From positions 1 through 40,521 of the forward strand of contig JANQRV010000006.1 in the NCBI GenBank assembly GCA_028284395.1: a stretch of DNA of 40,521 bases, given 5' to 3'. The position numbers and the translations under genes were made by a program. Source of the stretch: Saprospiraceae bacterium (GTDB lineage: Bacteria > Bacteroidota > Bacteroidia > Chitinophagales > Saprospiraceae). How positions within the stretch are numbered: position 1 is the stretch's first letter; every line of letters begins with the position of its first letter. Positions 8,145 to 17,276 of the stretch are shown here, one piece after another. Under the pieces are notes generated by a model that saw only the letters and a program-made list of their open reading frames with translations, was not told the DNA's origin and made no database searches.

Positions 8145-9149
8145 TTAACCCGGTTCTTCCTCAAAGAAAAACTCATACGCCCACAGCACTTTCTCGAACA
8201 ATCGATTCTGGACCAACATAAAGTCCTGACCATTTTCCACTTCCGCAAAATATCGCTCCACTACCAGGTTATTGCCATCTCCATAATAGGCATAAATGGG
8301 GAATAGTTTTGCGGATTGCTCCGTGCCATCAACATGTTGCAAGTTGATGATGCAGAAGGGCACAGTCTGTAGGACCGAGTCTCTCTTCGGATTATCGTTT
8401 TCGAAGGCTTCAGCTGCGATCCATTCAAACCCCAGGAGAAAACGCTCGATACTTCCGCGATTGGCTGGTCGGCCATATTTTGGTGTGATGTCGTAATAAG
8501 GCGTTACTTCATAGCCCTGGTTGTTCCGTTGCAGTTTAAAGGACTTGTCACGCTGTTTTGGATAAACAATGCTTACTGCATCGATCTTGCCTACTTCGGC
8601 TTTAAAAATGGTTTTGTCTCTCCAATCTTCTCCCATTTTATTGTATCGAAAGCGCAAATTGCCTTCCCATCCTGGTATGGAAGCAACATAGGGTTGCTCA
8701 GCCCCCTCCATAATCACGTAGGTCCCTCTTTCACTTGGGGTCGATCCTCCGACATAATACGACTTCAACAATTGATCGTTGCGATCGTAGATTTCGACTT
8801 TTATACCTTCCGTGGCCAGATTTTTGACCATGCGATCAACCGCCGCATCAGCTGGCTTATGACTCATCTGGATGCGTTTGATGGCGTCCAGTAAATTTTC
8901 AATAACATTGGGATTGGCCTTATACTTTTCGTTGTAGATCCATTGTTTTCCATCTCTGACCAAAATCGTTTGGTTCCGGTTTCGATCGGCGATGAAAATT
9001 TTATGGATCTGATCGACATCTTCAACCGCAAATTTGCGGTCTTCTCCGGGTAAAGAGGAAACGGTAGCTTCCGGATCTTCCGATAAAGCCATCCAGGCCG
9101 CCCCTCCCAATAGTGCAAATACGGCCAGTAAAACAATGGTTCGTTTCAT
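8145..9149 (-). CDS. DUF4340 domain protein, gliding/ABC-transporter associated
   Basis: This 334-residue protein has one N-terminal membrane anchor or uncleaved signal (residues 4-22) followed by a DUF4340 domain. Visible family-style blocks are WIYNEKYKANPNVIENLLDAIK, YYVGGSTPSERGTYVIMEG and PGWEGNLRFRYNKMGEDWRDKTIF. DUF4340 proteins are repeatedly encoded with GldF/GldG-type ABC exporter genes, as here: gldF and gldG lie just upstream, separated only by a GNAT gene, and this ATG is 10 bp after the GNAT stop. I infer an accessory envelope role for the gldFG complex; the biochemical function is unknown. It is the last gene of the purC-gldFG operon and is followed directly by the 9-bp array. 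Confidence 0.75.
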   Translation of the reverse strand: MKRTIVLLAVFALLGGAAWMALSEDPEATVSSLPGEDRKFAVEDVDQIHKIFIADRNRNQTILVRDGKQWIYNEKYKANPNVIENLLDAIKRIQMSHKPADAAVDRMVKNLATEGIKVEIYDRNDQLLKSYYVGGSTPSERGTYVIMEGAEQPYVASIPGWEGNLRFRYNKMGEDWRDKTIFKAEVGKIDAVSIVYPKQRDKSFKLQRNNQGYEVTPYYDITPKYGRPANRGSIERFLLGFEWIAAEAFENDNPKRDSVLQTVPFCIINLQHVDGTEQSAKLFPIYAYYGDGNNLVVERYFAEVENGQDFMLVQNRLFEKVLWAYEFFFEEEPG

Positions 9150-9159
9150 ATCTCAGATT

Positions 9160-9675
9160 TCAACTCCGGCTCCAAACGTAGCGCCGGTCATAGCAATTTT
9201 CGTCTTTGTTAAAAAATTCTTTTTCAAAAGTAAGTAGAGATTGCTCTAAAAGTCGAACCGAAGCAAGGTTTTCCCGGTTTACGTATGCTACCAGACGATC
9301 TACTCCGTATTGTTCGATCGCAAAGGAAATGAGGCCATTCAAGGTTTCAGCACCAAAGCCTTGCCCCCAGTACCTTCGCAAAAAGCGATAGCCCAATTCG
9401 TTTTCACCTTCATTGCTCCCGATTAAAGCGCAGGTACCGACAAATTGGAGGTCTTCTTTTCGAACAACCGCCCAAACCCAAAATTCATTATCGGGACTTT
9501 CATAGTGATCGATCACTTTTTTCAAATCCGCCCGGTTTTCTTCCATGGTAAGAGGGCGGCCGGTAGTGAAGCGCATCACTTCTGCGTCCCCCTGCATCTC
9601 GTGAAACGAGGAGAAATCCTTTTCGCAGATTTTTCGAACCAAAAGCCTAGGTGTTTCAAAAAGAGTGGCATTCAT
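9160..9675 (-). CDS. GNAT family N-acetyltransferase (RimJ/RimL-like)
   Basis: I choose the ATG at 9675 (MNATLFETPRLLVRK), one base after the gldG stop, rather than the longer frame to 9720, because the family begins with a TxRLxxR strand. The 171-residue protein has the GNAT acetyl-CoA fold: the ELGYRFLRRYWGQGFGAE segment stands for the Q/RxxGxG/A loop, and VNRENLASVRLLEQ is the usual N-x-x-S-xx-xL helix. RimJ/RimL-like enzymes acetylate protein N-termini, small molecules or antibiotics; the substrate here is unknown. It is embedded between gldG and the DUF4340 gene with almost no spacing, so it is co-transcribed with them, but a link to gliding is not shown. Confidence 0.85.
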   Translation of the reverse strand: MNATLFETPRLLVRKICEKDFSSFHEMQGDAEVMRFTTGRPLTMEENRADLKKVIDHYESPDNEFWVWAVVRKEDLQFVGTCALIGSNEGENELGYRFLRRYWGQGFGAETLNGLISFAIEQYGVDRLVAYVNRENLASVRLLEQSLLTFEKEFFNKDENCYDRRYVWSRS

Positions 9676-9676
9676 G

Positions 9677-11407
9677 TCAGGCAAACCTTTTTCTGCGAAC
9701 CCAATTGTATACGAAGCCAAATAACAATAGGAATACCAACGGTGCTACGATGTTAATGAGTTGCCACTTGGCCCTTTCGGCTTCGGTTTTCTTCTCGTCC
9801 AGCAATCGCAGTTTCACTTCTTTTCCCCGGGCTGCCATCGCTCCATTGGTATCCAACAAATATTCGATGGCATTGAGCAAAAAATCTTTGTTGCTGTAGG
9901 TATATTGATCGTATGGATTGCGTCCGAGTGGTTCCGGAATCCCATTTCGAGGATTAATGGGATTCTTGGCAATATCACCATCGGAAATAACGATCATGCG
10001 CGTGGGATCGCTTTCCTTCCGAAATTCGACGCCCATTGCTTCCAGGGCATTCAGAAAAGATCCCGGTACCCGGTTGCGGTACAACGAAGGGAAAGTTCCT
10101 TCCAACAAAAGAGCAACGGGTTGGACACCCTTATCGAATTTTTCGGCATCCAATTCATAACGCAGGAACTCAAAATCCATCTGTAAGGGCAGCAATTGAA
10201 TTCTGGTATTGGGAGTCGTTTGCAGCAGGACCGTCTTTTCGACGGGTGTTTTGATCACGACCGTCGTGTCGATGGTGTTTGCGTAGCGCAGATTGATCGG
10301 GCCGACACTTTTAGCAACCGGATGACTGGAATGATTGGTCAGCACCAAATGGTAAGGATAGGGGAAACGCTCATATTGGGGTTTGTTTCCCTGTACCCCT
10401 GTCTGAAGTGGAATCATCGAGCATTGTAGATCGAGGACGAGGTTGGGTTTAATCCGGACGCCGTAGGTAAACAATTGATCATCTAAATTCGTATCGGTTT
10501 CTCTCGGGAAAAAGATCTTGCCGGTCAGACTATCCAGGTTGACATCGATCTTATCGAGCAGCCATAAGACCTTACCACCATTCATGATGTACTGATCGAT
10601 CTTAAACTTATCTTTTTCAGAAAACGGGCGAACGGGCTTGGCAATGATTACCAAATTGGCTTCCTGACTCAAAGCCGGCATGCTGTCCAAAGGAATTCGC
10701 CCGGTATCGTAATACTTTCGGAGGTTAAATTCGAGGTTGGCCGTCTCAATCGCCTCCAACTCTCCATGACCGGTGGTAAATCCAATGACCGGCTTACGAG
10801 AGATCTGTAATTTTTGAATGGCATCCGCAAATTTATACTCCAGAAGTGCAATGGAGTTGTTCAGCGCCTGTTCAACCGCATCCCGGGTAGCTCCCCGGGC
10901 GCTTTCCAACAGATTGACTCTTTCCGTTCTCCCCTTATAGGTGAAAATGGCCCACGGATAGATGTATTGCTCAGAGCGCCCCGTGGCATTGTTGCTGTTC
11001 AGACGCGTTGGTCCAATCCCATCCTTTTTGAGCTCTTCACGCCGTTGATTGATTTGTTCTACACTACCCACATTGGGATCATCAAATACGTATTCGATGT
11101 AGACCGACTCGGAACGAAAATCCTCCAGCATCTCCAATGTCGCCGTCTTTAATCGCTTGAATCCCGCATCAAAGCTACCTTCCAATAGAATTTTGACGGA
11201 GACTACTTCGTCGAGCCTAAAGAGCAATTCTTTCGTAGTCGGCGTCAATGTAAATCGCTTTTCTTCCGTCAGATCCCACTTTTTGTACAAGGGCCTCTTA
11301 TTGATCCTGGAGTTTGCTAAGATATTGAGGAATACAATGACCCCGATGAAAAGGCCTAATTGTAGCAGGGATTGTAGTTTTTTATTCTTTAACTTTTGCG
11401 CCATCAT
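9677..11407 (-). CDS. gldG: Gliding motility ABC transporter auxiliary protein GldG
   Basis: Product about 576 residues. Possible ATGs are at 11413, 11407 and 11404; I take 11407 because it overlaps the gldF stop as TAATG. There is an N-terminal membrane helix (LLQLGLFIGVIVFLNILANS), then the family opening (WDLTEEKRFTLTPTTKELL). A large periplasmic domain with an IGFTTGHGE segment follows, and a C-terminal membrane helix (WQLINIVAPLVFLLLFGFVYNWVRRKR). Known: GldG works with GldF and the ATPase GldA in an ABC complex needed for gliding in Flavobacterium johnsoniae. Its domain is shared with ABC-type uncharacterised auxiliary proteins. No gldA is present in this window. Confidence 0.9.
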   Translation of the reverse strand: MMAQKLKNKKLQSLLQLGLFIGVIVFLNILANSRINKRPLYKKWDLTEEKRFTLTPTTKELLFRLDEVVSVKILLEGSFDAGFKRLKTATLEMLEDFRSESVYIEYVFDDPNVGSVEQINQRREELKKDGIGPTRLNSNNATGRSEQYIYPWAIFTYKGRTERVNLLESARGATRDAVEQALNNSIALLEYKFADAIQKLQISRKPVIGFTTGHGELEAIETANLEFNLRKYYDTGRIPLDSMPALSQEANLVIIAKPVRPFSEKDKFKIDQYIMNGGKVLWLLDKIDVNLDSLTGKIFFPRETDTNLDDQLFTYGVRIKPNLVLDLQCSMIPLQTGVQGNKPQYERFPYPYHLVLTNHSSHPVAKSVGPINLRYANTIDTTVVIKTPVEKTVLLQTTPNTRIQLLPLQMDFEFLRYELDAEKFDKGVQPVALLLEGTFPSLYRNRVPGSFLNALEAMGVEFRKESDPTRMIVISDGDIAKNPINPRNGIPEPLGRNPYDQYTYSNKDFLLNAIEYLLDTNGAMAARGKEVKLRLLDEKKTEAERAKWQLINIVAPLVFLLLFGFVYNWVRRKRFA

Positions 11408-12138
11408 TACCATTTTCGCCGCTCTAGCGACAGCAAAGTGAACATAATAAATAAACCCATCACCGATAAGAAATAGATGATATCACGCGTATCAACTATC
11501 CCCCGACTAATGGACGCGTAGTGAAAATCGATGCCCAACATTTGAACCACATCGTCTACTTTTCCAACAAAAATCGGAAGCTTGCTCAAATAGAAAAAGC
11601 CCCAGTAAAACATAAAACACAAGAAGGTTGCCATAATGAAGGCAACTACCTGATTCTTTGTCAACGAGGAAGCAAAAAGTCCAATCGCCACAAAGGCACC
11701 GCCCAAAAAGAACAACCCCAGATAGGATCCCAGTATTGCCCCGGAATCAAGGTTACCCTTAGGTGCGCCAAGCATATAAACCGTATAGTAATACAAAACG
11801 GTTGGGAGAATGGCGAACAAAACCAGGACCAGACACGCGAGGAATTTGCCCAATATGATGTCCAATTCCTTCAAAGGGCGGGTGGCTAGTAATTCGATGG
11901 TTCCGGCCTGCTTCTCTTCAGCGAAGGAACGCATGGTAATGGCCGGGATCAAAAACAAGAAAATCGTGGGAGCCATATCAAATAGCTGGTCCAAAGTAGC
12001 ATACCGATAATGTAACAGGCTGGTATCGGGAAAGACAAACATCATCAGTCCCAGTACTACCAAAAAAACGGCAATTACCATATATCCGATCAGAGAACTA
12101 AAAAAGGCATTGACCTCTTTTCTAAAGATACCTAACAT
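11407..12138 (-). CDS. gldF: Gliding motility ABC transporter permease GldF
   Basis: The upstream frame opens with GTG at 12153, but the ATG at 12138 gives MLGIFRKEVNAFFSSLIGYMVI, the usual start of GldF/NosY-type ABC-2 permeases, so I use it. The 243-residue product has about six membrane helices. The cytoplasmic motif MRSFAEEKQAGTIELLATRPLKELDIILGKFLA after helix 2 is diagnostic of ABC-2 permeases. It is the membrane partner of GldG (immediately downstream, overlapping) and of an ATPase encoded elsewhere. It follows the unknown secreted-protein gene by 7 bp. Confidence 0.9.
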   Translation of the reverse strand: MLGIFRKEVNAFFSSLIGYMVIAVFLVVLGLMMFVFPDTSLLHYRYATLDQLFDMAPTIFLFLIPAITMRSFAEEKQAGTIELLATRPLKELDIILGKFLACLVLVLFAILPTVLYYYTVYMLGAPKGNLDSGAILGSYLGLFFLGGAFVAIGLFASSLTKNQVVAFIMATFLCFMFYWGFFYLSKLPIFVGKVDDVVQMLGIDFHYASISRGIVDTRDIIYFLSVMGLFIMFTLLSLERRKW

Positions 12139-12145
12139 CAAGAAA

Positions 12146-12820
12146 TTATTCACTTAAAAAAACGGGATGGCGGTCGTCGTAGATTAGAAGACATTTATAC
12201 AGTTTTTCTTCGGCTTCTTTCTCCGGCAATTCCTTGAGCGATCGCCATAAAGCCGGGTCGTCTTTCTTCACCCAGTCCAAAAAATTTCTCTTATTGAATT
12301 CCGCTATCCTACCTGAAACGAAATCCAGCATCATATCTTGTATGACATTGCGATTTCTAGGCAATTTTGCACTCCGGAAGGGCCTTCCCGTCAACGGATT
12401 GTATGCCTTAATGTCTACCATTTCCTCTACGACAGTTTCGAATTCGTAATAACAGATCTTCCCTCGTACCCGCAGCGCAGAAAAAGCCCCAAAGTCATTT
12501 TTATCCTTGTCGACCTGGATATACGGCACTCCATTGACACAGATACCCCAGATACTATCCAGATTGATAGATGCTTTTTGTCCTTTTCTTTTCAACCATT
12601 CAATCTTGATGGTTTGCTTTTCATCGTTGATCACGGAATTGGCTTCCAATCCGACCCAGGAAAGATCCGGTTGATCCCGTTGAAATGCCCCAAAAGTCAT
12701 GTAAACGCCATCTTGAAATTTGAAATTGGCGCTCAATATCGTAGTACTATCGAGATTCTCCTGAGCAGAGAGTGTGGCCCAACAACATACAAAAAGCCCC
12801 AAGCATAAGATCCGTTTCAT
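12146..12820 (-). CDS. Secreted protein of unknown function upstream of gldF
   Basis: I start at the ATG at 12820 because a clear signal peptide begins there (MKRILCLGLFVCCWATLSAQ); the longer frame to 12868 overlaps the end of purC. The mature protein, about 205 residues, looks mostly beta-rich in its first half (VYMTFGAFQRDQPDLSW, IKIEWLKRKG, WGICVNGVPYIQV) and helical at its end (LWRSLKELPEKEAEEKLYKC). There is no lipobox. I do not recognise a named family. It is 16 bp after purC and just ahead of gldF, so a role with the GldFG system is possible by position only. Confidence 0.7.
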   Translation of the reverse strand: MKRILCLGLFVCCWATLSAQENLDSTTILSANFKFQDGVYMTFGAFQRDQPDLSWVGLEANSVINDEKQTIKIEWLKRKGQKASINLDSIWGICVNGVPYIQVDKDKNDFGAFSALRVRGKICYYEFETVVEEMVDIKAYNPLTGRPFRSAKLPRNRNVIQDMMLDFVSGRIAEFNKRNFLDWVKKDDPALWRSLKELPEKEAEEKLYKCLLIYDDRHPVFLSE

Positions 12821-12836
12821 AAATAACCGTCCGATT

Positions 12837-13784
12837 TTAAGTACCATCACCAATGACTTTGACCACATTTTGGTAAATGCGTTCCTCTATGTTAAGAGTT
12901 TCCCCACGATCAAAAGGTTGTCCGGTCAATTGTTCGTACAATTCAATATAACGTTCCGTGACTGAATTCACAAATGCATCGGGCATCGGCGGCATCGACT
13001 GCCCCTCCAGACCTTGAAAACCATTGGCAATCAACCATTCTCTTACGAATTCTTTGCTTAGGTGCCTTTGTTTGGTACCCTTTTGCTGACGTTCGGCATA
13101 CCCGTCAAGGTAGTAGTAACGTGAACTATCCGGAGTATGAATTTCGTCAATCACATAAATCTGCCCATCTTTCTTTCCGAATTCATATTTGGTATCCACC
13201 AGGATCAATCCTCGTTCGCGCGCCATTTTCGTTCCCCGTTCAAAGAGCTGTCTGGTATAGCGCTCCAGAATGAGATAATCTTCCTCCCGTACGATTCCTT
13301 GAGCGAGTATTTCCTCCCTTGAAATGTCTTCATCATGGCCCTCCTCCGCTTTTGTAGCTGGTGTAATGATCGGCTCGGGAAAGGCATCTCCTTCTTGTAG
13401 ACCATCCGCCATTCGAACGCCGCACAGCATTCGCTCACCGGATTGATAAACCCGCCATGCATGGCCGGCTAAATATCCGCGGACCACCATTTCGACCTTA
13501 TAGGGTTCGCAAGCGACCCCGATCGCCACATTCGGATCCGGAACGGCCGTCAACCAATTGGGAACAATGTCTTCGGTAGCTCGCAAGAAATGAGCTGCAA
13601 TATTGTTGAGAACCTGTCCTTTGTATGGAATGCCTCGGGGCAGGACATGATCAAATGCAGAAATGCGATCGGAGGCAATCATCACCAATTGCTCCCCTAC
13701 CCGGTACACATCTCTTACCTTACCGCGGTAAAACCCCGTCTGTCTCGGAAATGAAAAGTTTGTCTGCATTAAAGCTTGCTGCAT
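12837..13784 (-). CDS. purC: Phosphoribosylaminoimidazole-succinocarboxamide synthase
   Basis: The frame opens at a TTG (13793), but I prefer the ATG at 13784, giving 315 residues. PurC joins CAIR and aspartate with ATP to make SAICAR in purine synthesis. SAICAR synthetase motifs in order: [12 protein letters not shown] (ATP loop), [42 protein letters not shown] and [14 protein letters not shown]. Length matches the roughly 310-residue type found in many Bacteroidota. It is the first gene of a six-gene unit that continues through gldF and gldG to DUF4340, so a purine gene leads a motility/envelope operon. No purine riboswitch was recognised upstream. Confidence 0.95.
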   Translation of the reverse strand: MQQALMQTNFSFPRQTGFYRGKVRDVYRVGEQLVMIASDRISAFDHVLPRGIPYKGQVLNNIAAHFLRATEDIVPNWLTAVPDPNVAIGVACEPYKVEMVVRGYLAGHAWRVYQSGERMLCGVRMADGLQEGDAFPEPIITPATKAEEGHDEDISREEILAQGIVREEDYLILERYTRQLFERGTKMARERGLILVDTKYEFGKKDGQIYVIDEIHTPDSSRYYYLDGYAERQQKGTKQRHLSKEFVREWLIANGFQGLEGQSMPPMPDAFVNSVTERYIELYEQLTGQPFDRGETLNIEERIYQNVVKVIGDGT

Positions 13785-13879
13785 GATGTCCAATTGTTTT
13801 GAAATAGATACCCAATGCCGCTCCCAGGCAAATTTGAAATTTTGATTTTCTTTTTTAAAAAGATAGAACCCGAATTGTA

Positions 13880-13909
13880 TTTGAATTCCTTCGAAAATAT
13901 ATATCTTTC
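13880..13909 (+). promoter_or_regulatory. Weak candidate promoter for the TPR gene
   Basis: In the 299-bp gap between purC and the TPR gene, TTTG (13880-13883) is followed after 18 bases by TATCTTTC (13902-13909), one mismatch from the -7 box TAnnTTTG. The leader would be about 170 nt and contains two small hairpins, at 14024-14039 and 14043-14058. No exact box was found for purC. Confidence 0.3.
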
Positions 13910-14083
13910 GCTTTTGTCCTGTTTTACAATCGCTTTCTTGCCCTTACAGTCATTTTGGGCAAAATTAAAATAAATTCATTTACTTAAACGGGAGCAGAAG
14001 ATCTCAAACCTTTGAACGGGAAATTCTGCCTTTACAGAAGGACTTCTTTTCGAAGAAGCAGCACAAAGCTAAAAGTCAATACA

Positions 14084-14806
14084 ATGGGAATGCAAGCTCA
14101 GGAATATTTGGAACGCGCAAAGGAACTCCGCAACCGTGGAAGATTCGACATGGCCATTGAACTCTTAGAAGATGCCATTAGTGAACATCCGAAAGATGAC
14201 GAACTGCTCTATCAATTGGCCAATTACTACCGCAGGAGATCTCGTAAAGAATTGGGAGAAGCTTCAAGACTATTGAAAAAGGCGATTAAGTCAAACCCCA
14301 AACCGGTAAAATATTACAATGAGCTGGGTCTGGTGTATAATTGGTCTGGTGACTTCAGCAATGCCATCAACACCTTGCGTACCTCTCTTAGAATCAACCC
14401 CAGAAGTACCTTAGCTTTCCGCCTGCTCACTGAATCGTACTTCCAAAACGGGCAAATCCTGAAAGCACTGGATACCGTCAATCAAGGGCTGAAACACGGG
14501 AAGAAAAACACCTACCTTACGGAAATGAAGGACATGATCGTCCAAAAAACCCGAGAACTGATTTTGCACATCGAAGTGGAGCAATTGCTCTCCGAAAGTC
14601 GCATCGATGAGGCCCTGGAAACATTAGAGAACTTCTTCCGCCACACCGATGATGAAGACGAACTATTGGAAGAGGTCATCAGCCTGAAAAATCACCTGAT
14701 CGACATCAATTTCAAGTTCCGCGGTGGAGTCATTTCTACCGACGAAGCCAATTTTTATAAATCCAGGATCATCGAGGCCATTCTCAATTTGTTGAAAGAA
14801 AACTAA
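14084..14806 (+). CDS. Tetratricopeptide repeat protein
   Basis: I start at the ATG at 14084 (MGMQAQEYLERAKELRNRG); a further ATG follows at 14090, and the frame upstream opens only at a TTG. The 240-residue protein has no signal peptide or membrane segment and should be cytoplasmic. Residues 5-125 are three to four TPR units (AKELRNRGRFDMAIELLEDAI, ELGLVYNWSGDFSNAINTLR, LTESYFQNGQILKALDTVNQ). The second half is acidic and helical (EDELLEEVISLKNHLIDIN) and ends in ILNLLKEN. It may act as a scaffold; partners are unknown. It converges with the TonB receptor gene, and the two stop codons overlap. Confidence 0.75.
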   Translation: MGMQAQEYLERAKELRNRGRFDMAIELLEDAISEHPKDDELLYQLANYYRRRSRKELGEASRLLKKAIKSNPKPVKYYNELGLVYNWSGDFSNAINTLRTSLRINPRSTLAFRLLTESYFQNGQILKALDTVNQGLKHGKKNTYLTEMKDMIVQKTRELILHIEVEQLLSESRIDEALETLENFFRHTDDEDELLEEVISLKNHLIDINFKFRGGVISTDEANFYKSRIIEAILNLLKEN

Positions 14807-17199
14807 AATTCCACCCGGTAACTCAGAATTGGAATGACAGATTCCTGATAGGAATCTCGCCTAAAAATTCGTTTTTCACGATTCAAATAAAATTCATTCC
14901 TTCGGAAAACATTGAGTTGGTCCGTCACATTCTGCACATTTAAGGAAAGCGAATGGACCACTTTTTTCAGAAACCATCGGTAGCTCAAACCCAAATCAAT
15001 CCGGAAGTAAGCCGGCAGGCGACCTGAGAAAGGAATTTCTTGATACACCGAACGCTGCTCTTCCAGGCTTCGCGTCTCGTCGATGGGAGTATATCGTTGT
15101 CCACCATTGTAAATGAGTTTACCATTCAGTCCCAAAGTCTGTTTCCTTCTCCTACCCAACTCCATTTCCTTACCACCGATAACGACTAAATTGTAGTTGC
15201 TGCTGAATCGCGTCTGGTACCACTCCCGATTCAGTGTTTGATATTCAGATTGAAAGAGAGATCCATTCAACAAGAAGTAATATTTATTAGCAAATTTCTT
15301 TTCGATACTTAAATCCACGCCATAATTCCGGCCGTTTCCACCACCAATCAGGCGCTCGATGTCAAAGAAAATACTGAAATAATCCTCATTGGTCAAAGCG
15401 GTATTACTACCGGGATCGGCACTAATAGCCATATCAGAAATATCCTGGTAATACCCTTCCACCTTAAGATGCAGTTGATCGTTCAGTGCCACTTCATAAG
15501 CTAAAATGTAGTGTAGGGCATTCTGAAGCGGAAGGCCCCGATTGGGAAAGGATACCCCCTCCTGTTCTTCTTGCCGTTGAACAAAGTAGGTGGCCAGAGA
15601 CTCGATCCTGCTGTGTCGTCCGATGGCGACTGATAGCGCCTGTCCGGGTGCCATCTGCCACTTCAGGCCGAAACGCGGCTCCCAGGAAGTCTGCTCGTTC
15701 AAGGCAAATCGAAGGAAATGCAGTCCGGAGTTTAGCGTTAGTTTAGGCGACAGGTGGAATTTCCACTGAAGATATCCCTGCAGGGTACTGGAGTTACCCG
15801 CACTGTTGAGAAAAGGGGTCCAGGTATCTCCAAAAACTCTTCGGAGTTCACCGTTTTCTTCCAGAAGTTCAAAATTTCTTTCCCTTAAATTGAAATCGTA
15901 ATCCAGAAGGCTAAACACTCCTCCAATTCGGACTACGTGCCGGCGATTGAATTTGTGATTCAGCAGAATGGAAAACCGGCTGGTACGATCGACGAATGAT
16001 TCGTCATAATCGTTGCGCAGGATACCATTACCCAGGCTCTGGTCAAATAAGCCCTCTTCATAAAATTGACCGGCATAAGTCGTTGCAACAACCGATTTCA
16101 AATAGGTACGATCCGACAAATTAAGCCAGTGTGACAGTCCGGCAATGCCGGTTCGTCCGCGGTTCTTGTCTTGGCCTTCCCCATCGGCAGACAGGAAGCT
16201 TTCCTCTTCGATAAAGGTACCTCCAAGTCCAAATAATGAAAAGGTTCCTGCCTTGGCGGTAGGTAGTCTCACCTTGAAAGACAAGTCTTGAAAGTCCGGA
16301 TTGCCATTTCCACCGGGGGTGATACCGATTTGTTCAAGAATGCCCAATGTCGAATAGCGATAATTCAGCAAATAAGAACCGTCATACTCCGGTTTAAGAG
16401 GCCCCTCTACCGCAAGGTCCAGTCCTAATACTCCAATTTGAGCCGCCAACTCCGTTTGTGCATGGTTGCCATTGCGTAACTTGATATCAAATACTCCCGA
16501 AAGGGCATTCCCGAATTCAGCAGGAAAGGCTCCGGCAAAAAAATCAGAGGTTCCCATCGCATTGGCACTCAGCATACTGATGCCTCCTCCCGAGCTACCG
16601 TGCTCCGAAAAATGGTTGGGATTGGGAATTTCGACCCCTTCCAATCGCCAGAGTATGCCGCGCGGCGAATTACCGCGAACGACAATTTCATTCAAAATAT
16701 CATCGCCGGAAGTAGTCACTCCCGCAAAACCGAGGGCCATGCGGGCCGGGTCAAAAAATGTAGCGGCGTGCCGGTTGAGTTCTTCCATAGTCATGGATCT
16801 CCCACTGATCAGGCTCATTTCATTTAGAGGTTCGTGATGGTTGGTTCCGGCCCGTACTTCAATGGTTTGCAAATCCGCGACATACTCTTTTAAAGGGACC
16901 GAAACGACGGTCTCCCTGGCCGGAGTAATTAAGACTTCTTCCAGCTGTAAAGGTTCGTATCCCAGGTAGTCGATACGCAGCGTATGACGTCCGACCGGGA
17001 GATTCTTCATGGCAAAGCGTCCTTTATCGTCCGTTATCGCCAATTGACCGGTTGCATTGAGCACCGTCACGGTAGCGCCGGGCAACTCTTGTTTGGTATC
17101 GCGATCAAAGACGGTACCCCGAAGGGTCTGGGTTTGGGCAAAGAGGTTTACGGCCAGGCATAGCATAGCCAGGCAGGGGCAGATTGTTTTCTTCGTCAT
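14803..17199 (-). CDS. TonB-dependent receptor with carboxypeptidase-like N-terminal domain
   Basis: This 798-residue outer-membrane protein has a signal peptide (to about residue 21), then a carboxypeptidase-D-regulatory-like domain (LRGTVFDRDTKQELPGATV, GRFAMKNLPVGRHTLRIDYLGYE). A TonB plug domain is at about 120-235 (IVVRGNSPRGILWRLEGVEIPNPNHF). The remainder is beta-barrel, ending in YRVEF with the terminal Phe typical of outer-membrane barrels. No SusD partner or degradative gene is adjacent, so it is more like the protein/metal/vitamin-type receptors than a glycan SusC; the cargo is unknown. It lies 77 bp downstream of the trypsin-TPR lipoprotein gene on the same strand. Confidence 0.9.
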   Translation of the reverse strand: MTKKTICPCLAMLCLAVNLFAQTQTLRGTVFDRDTKQELPGATVTVLNATGQLAITDDKGRFAMKNLPVGRHTLRIDYLGYEPLQLEEVLITPARETVVSVPLKEYVADLQTIEVRAGTNHHEPLNEMSLISGRSMTMEELNRHAATFFDPARMALGFAGVTTSGDDILNEIVVRGNSPRGILWRLEGVEIPNPNHFSEHGSSGGGISMLSANAMGTSDFFAGAFPAEFGNALSGVFDIKLRNGNHAQTELAAQIGVLGLDLAVEGPLKPEYDGSYLLNYRYSTLGILEQIGITPGGNGNPDFQDLSFKVRLPTAKAGTFSLFGLGGTFIEEESFLSADGEGQDKNRGRTGIAGLSHWLNLSDRTYLKSVVATTYAGQFYEEGLFDQSLGNGILRNDYDESFVDRTSRFSILLNHKFNRRHVVRIGGVFSLLDYDFNLRERNFELLEENGELRRVFGDTWTPFLNSAGNSSTLQGYLQWKFHLSPKLTLNSGLHFLRFALNEQTSWEPRFGLKWQMAPGQALSVAIGRHSRIESLATYFVQRQEEQEGVSFPNRGLPLQNALHYILAYEVALNDQLHLKVEGYYQDISDMAISADPGSNTALTNEDYFSIFFDIERLIGGGNGRNYGVDLSIEKKFANKYYFLLNGSLFQSEYQTLNREWYQTRFSSNYNLVVIGGKEMELGRRRKQTLGLNGKLIYNGGQRYTPIDETRSLEEQRSVYQEIPFSGRLPAYFRIDLGLSYRWFLKKVVHSLSLNVQNVTDQLNVFRRNEFYLNREKRIFRRDSYQESVIPILSYRVEF

Positions 17200-17276
17200 A
17201 CTTTTGGTGTCGGGTGATCAAAGAAGATTTCAGAGACCAATGACGGAGAAAATAAACCCAGGGGTTGCCTCTACTA

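Noticed and set aside
7979..8306. Open frames on both strands through the 9-bp array (low-complexity Val/Ala/Ser/Thr proteins)
   Set aside because: A 9-bp repeat keeps several frames open automatically. The products are low complexity and overlap the DUF4340 end and the nuclease start.
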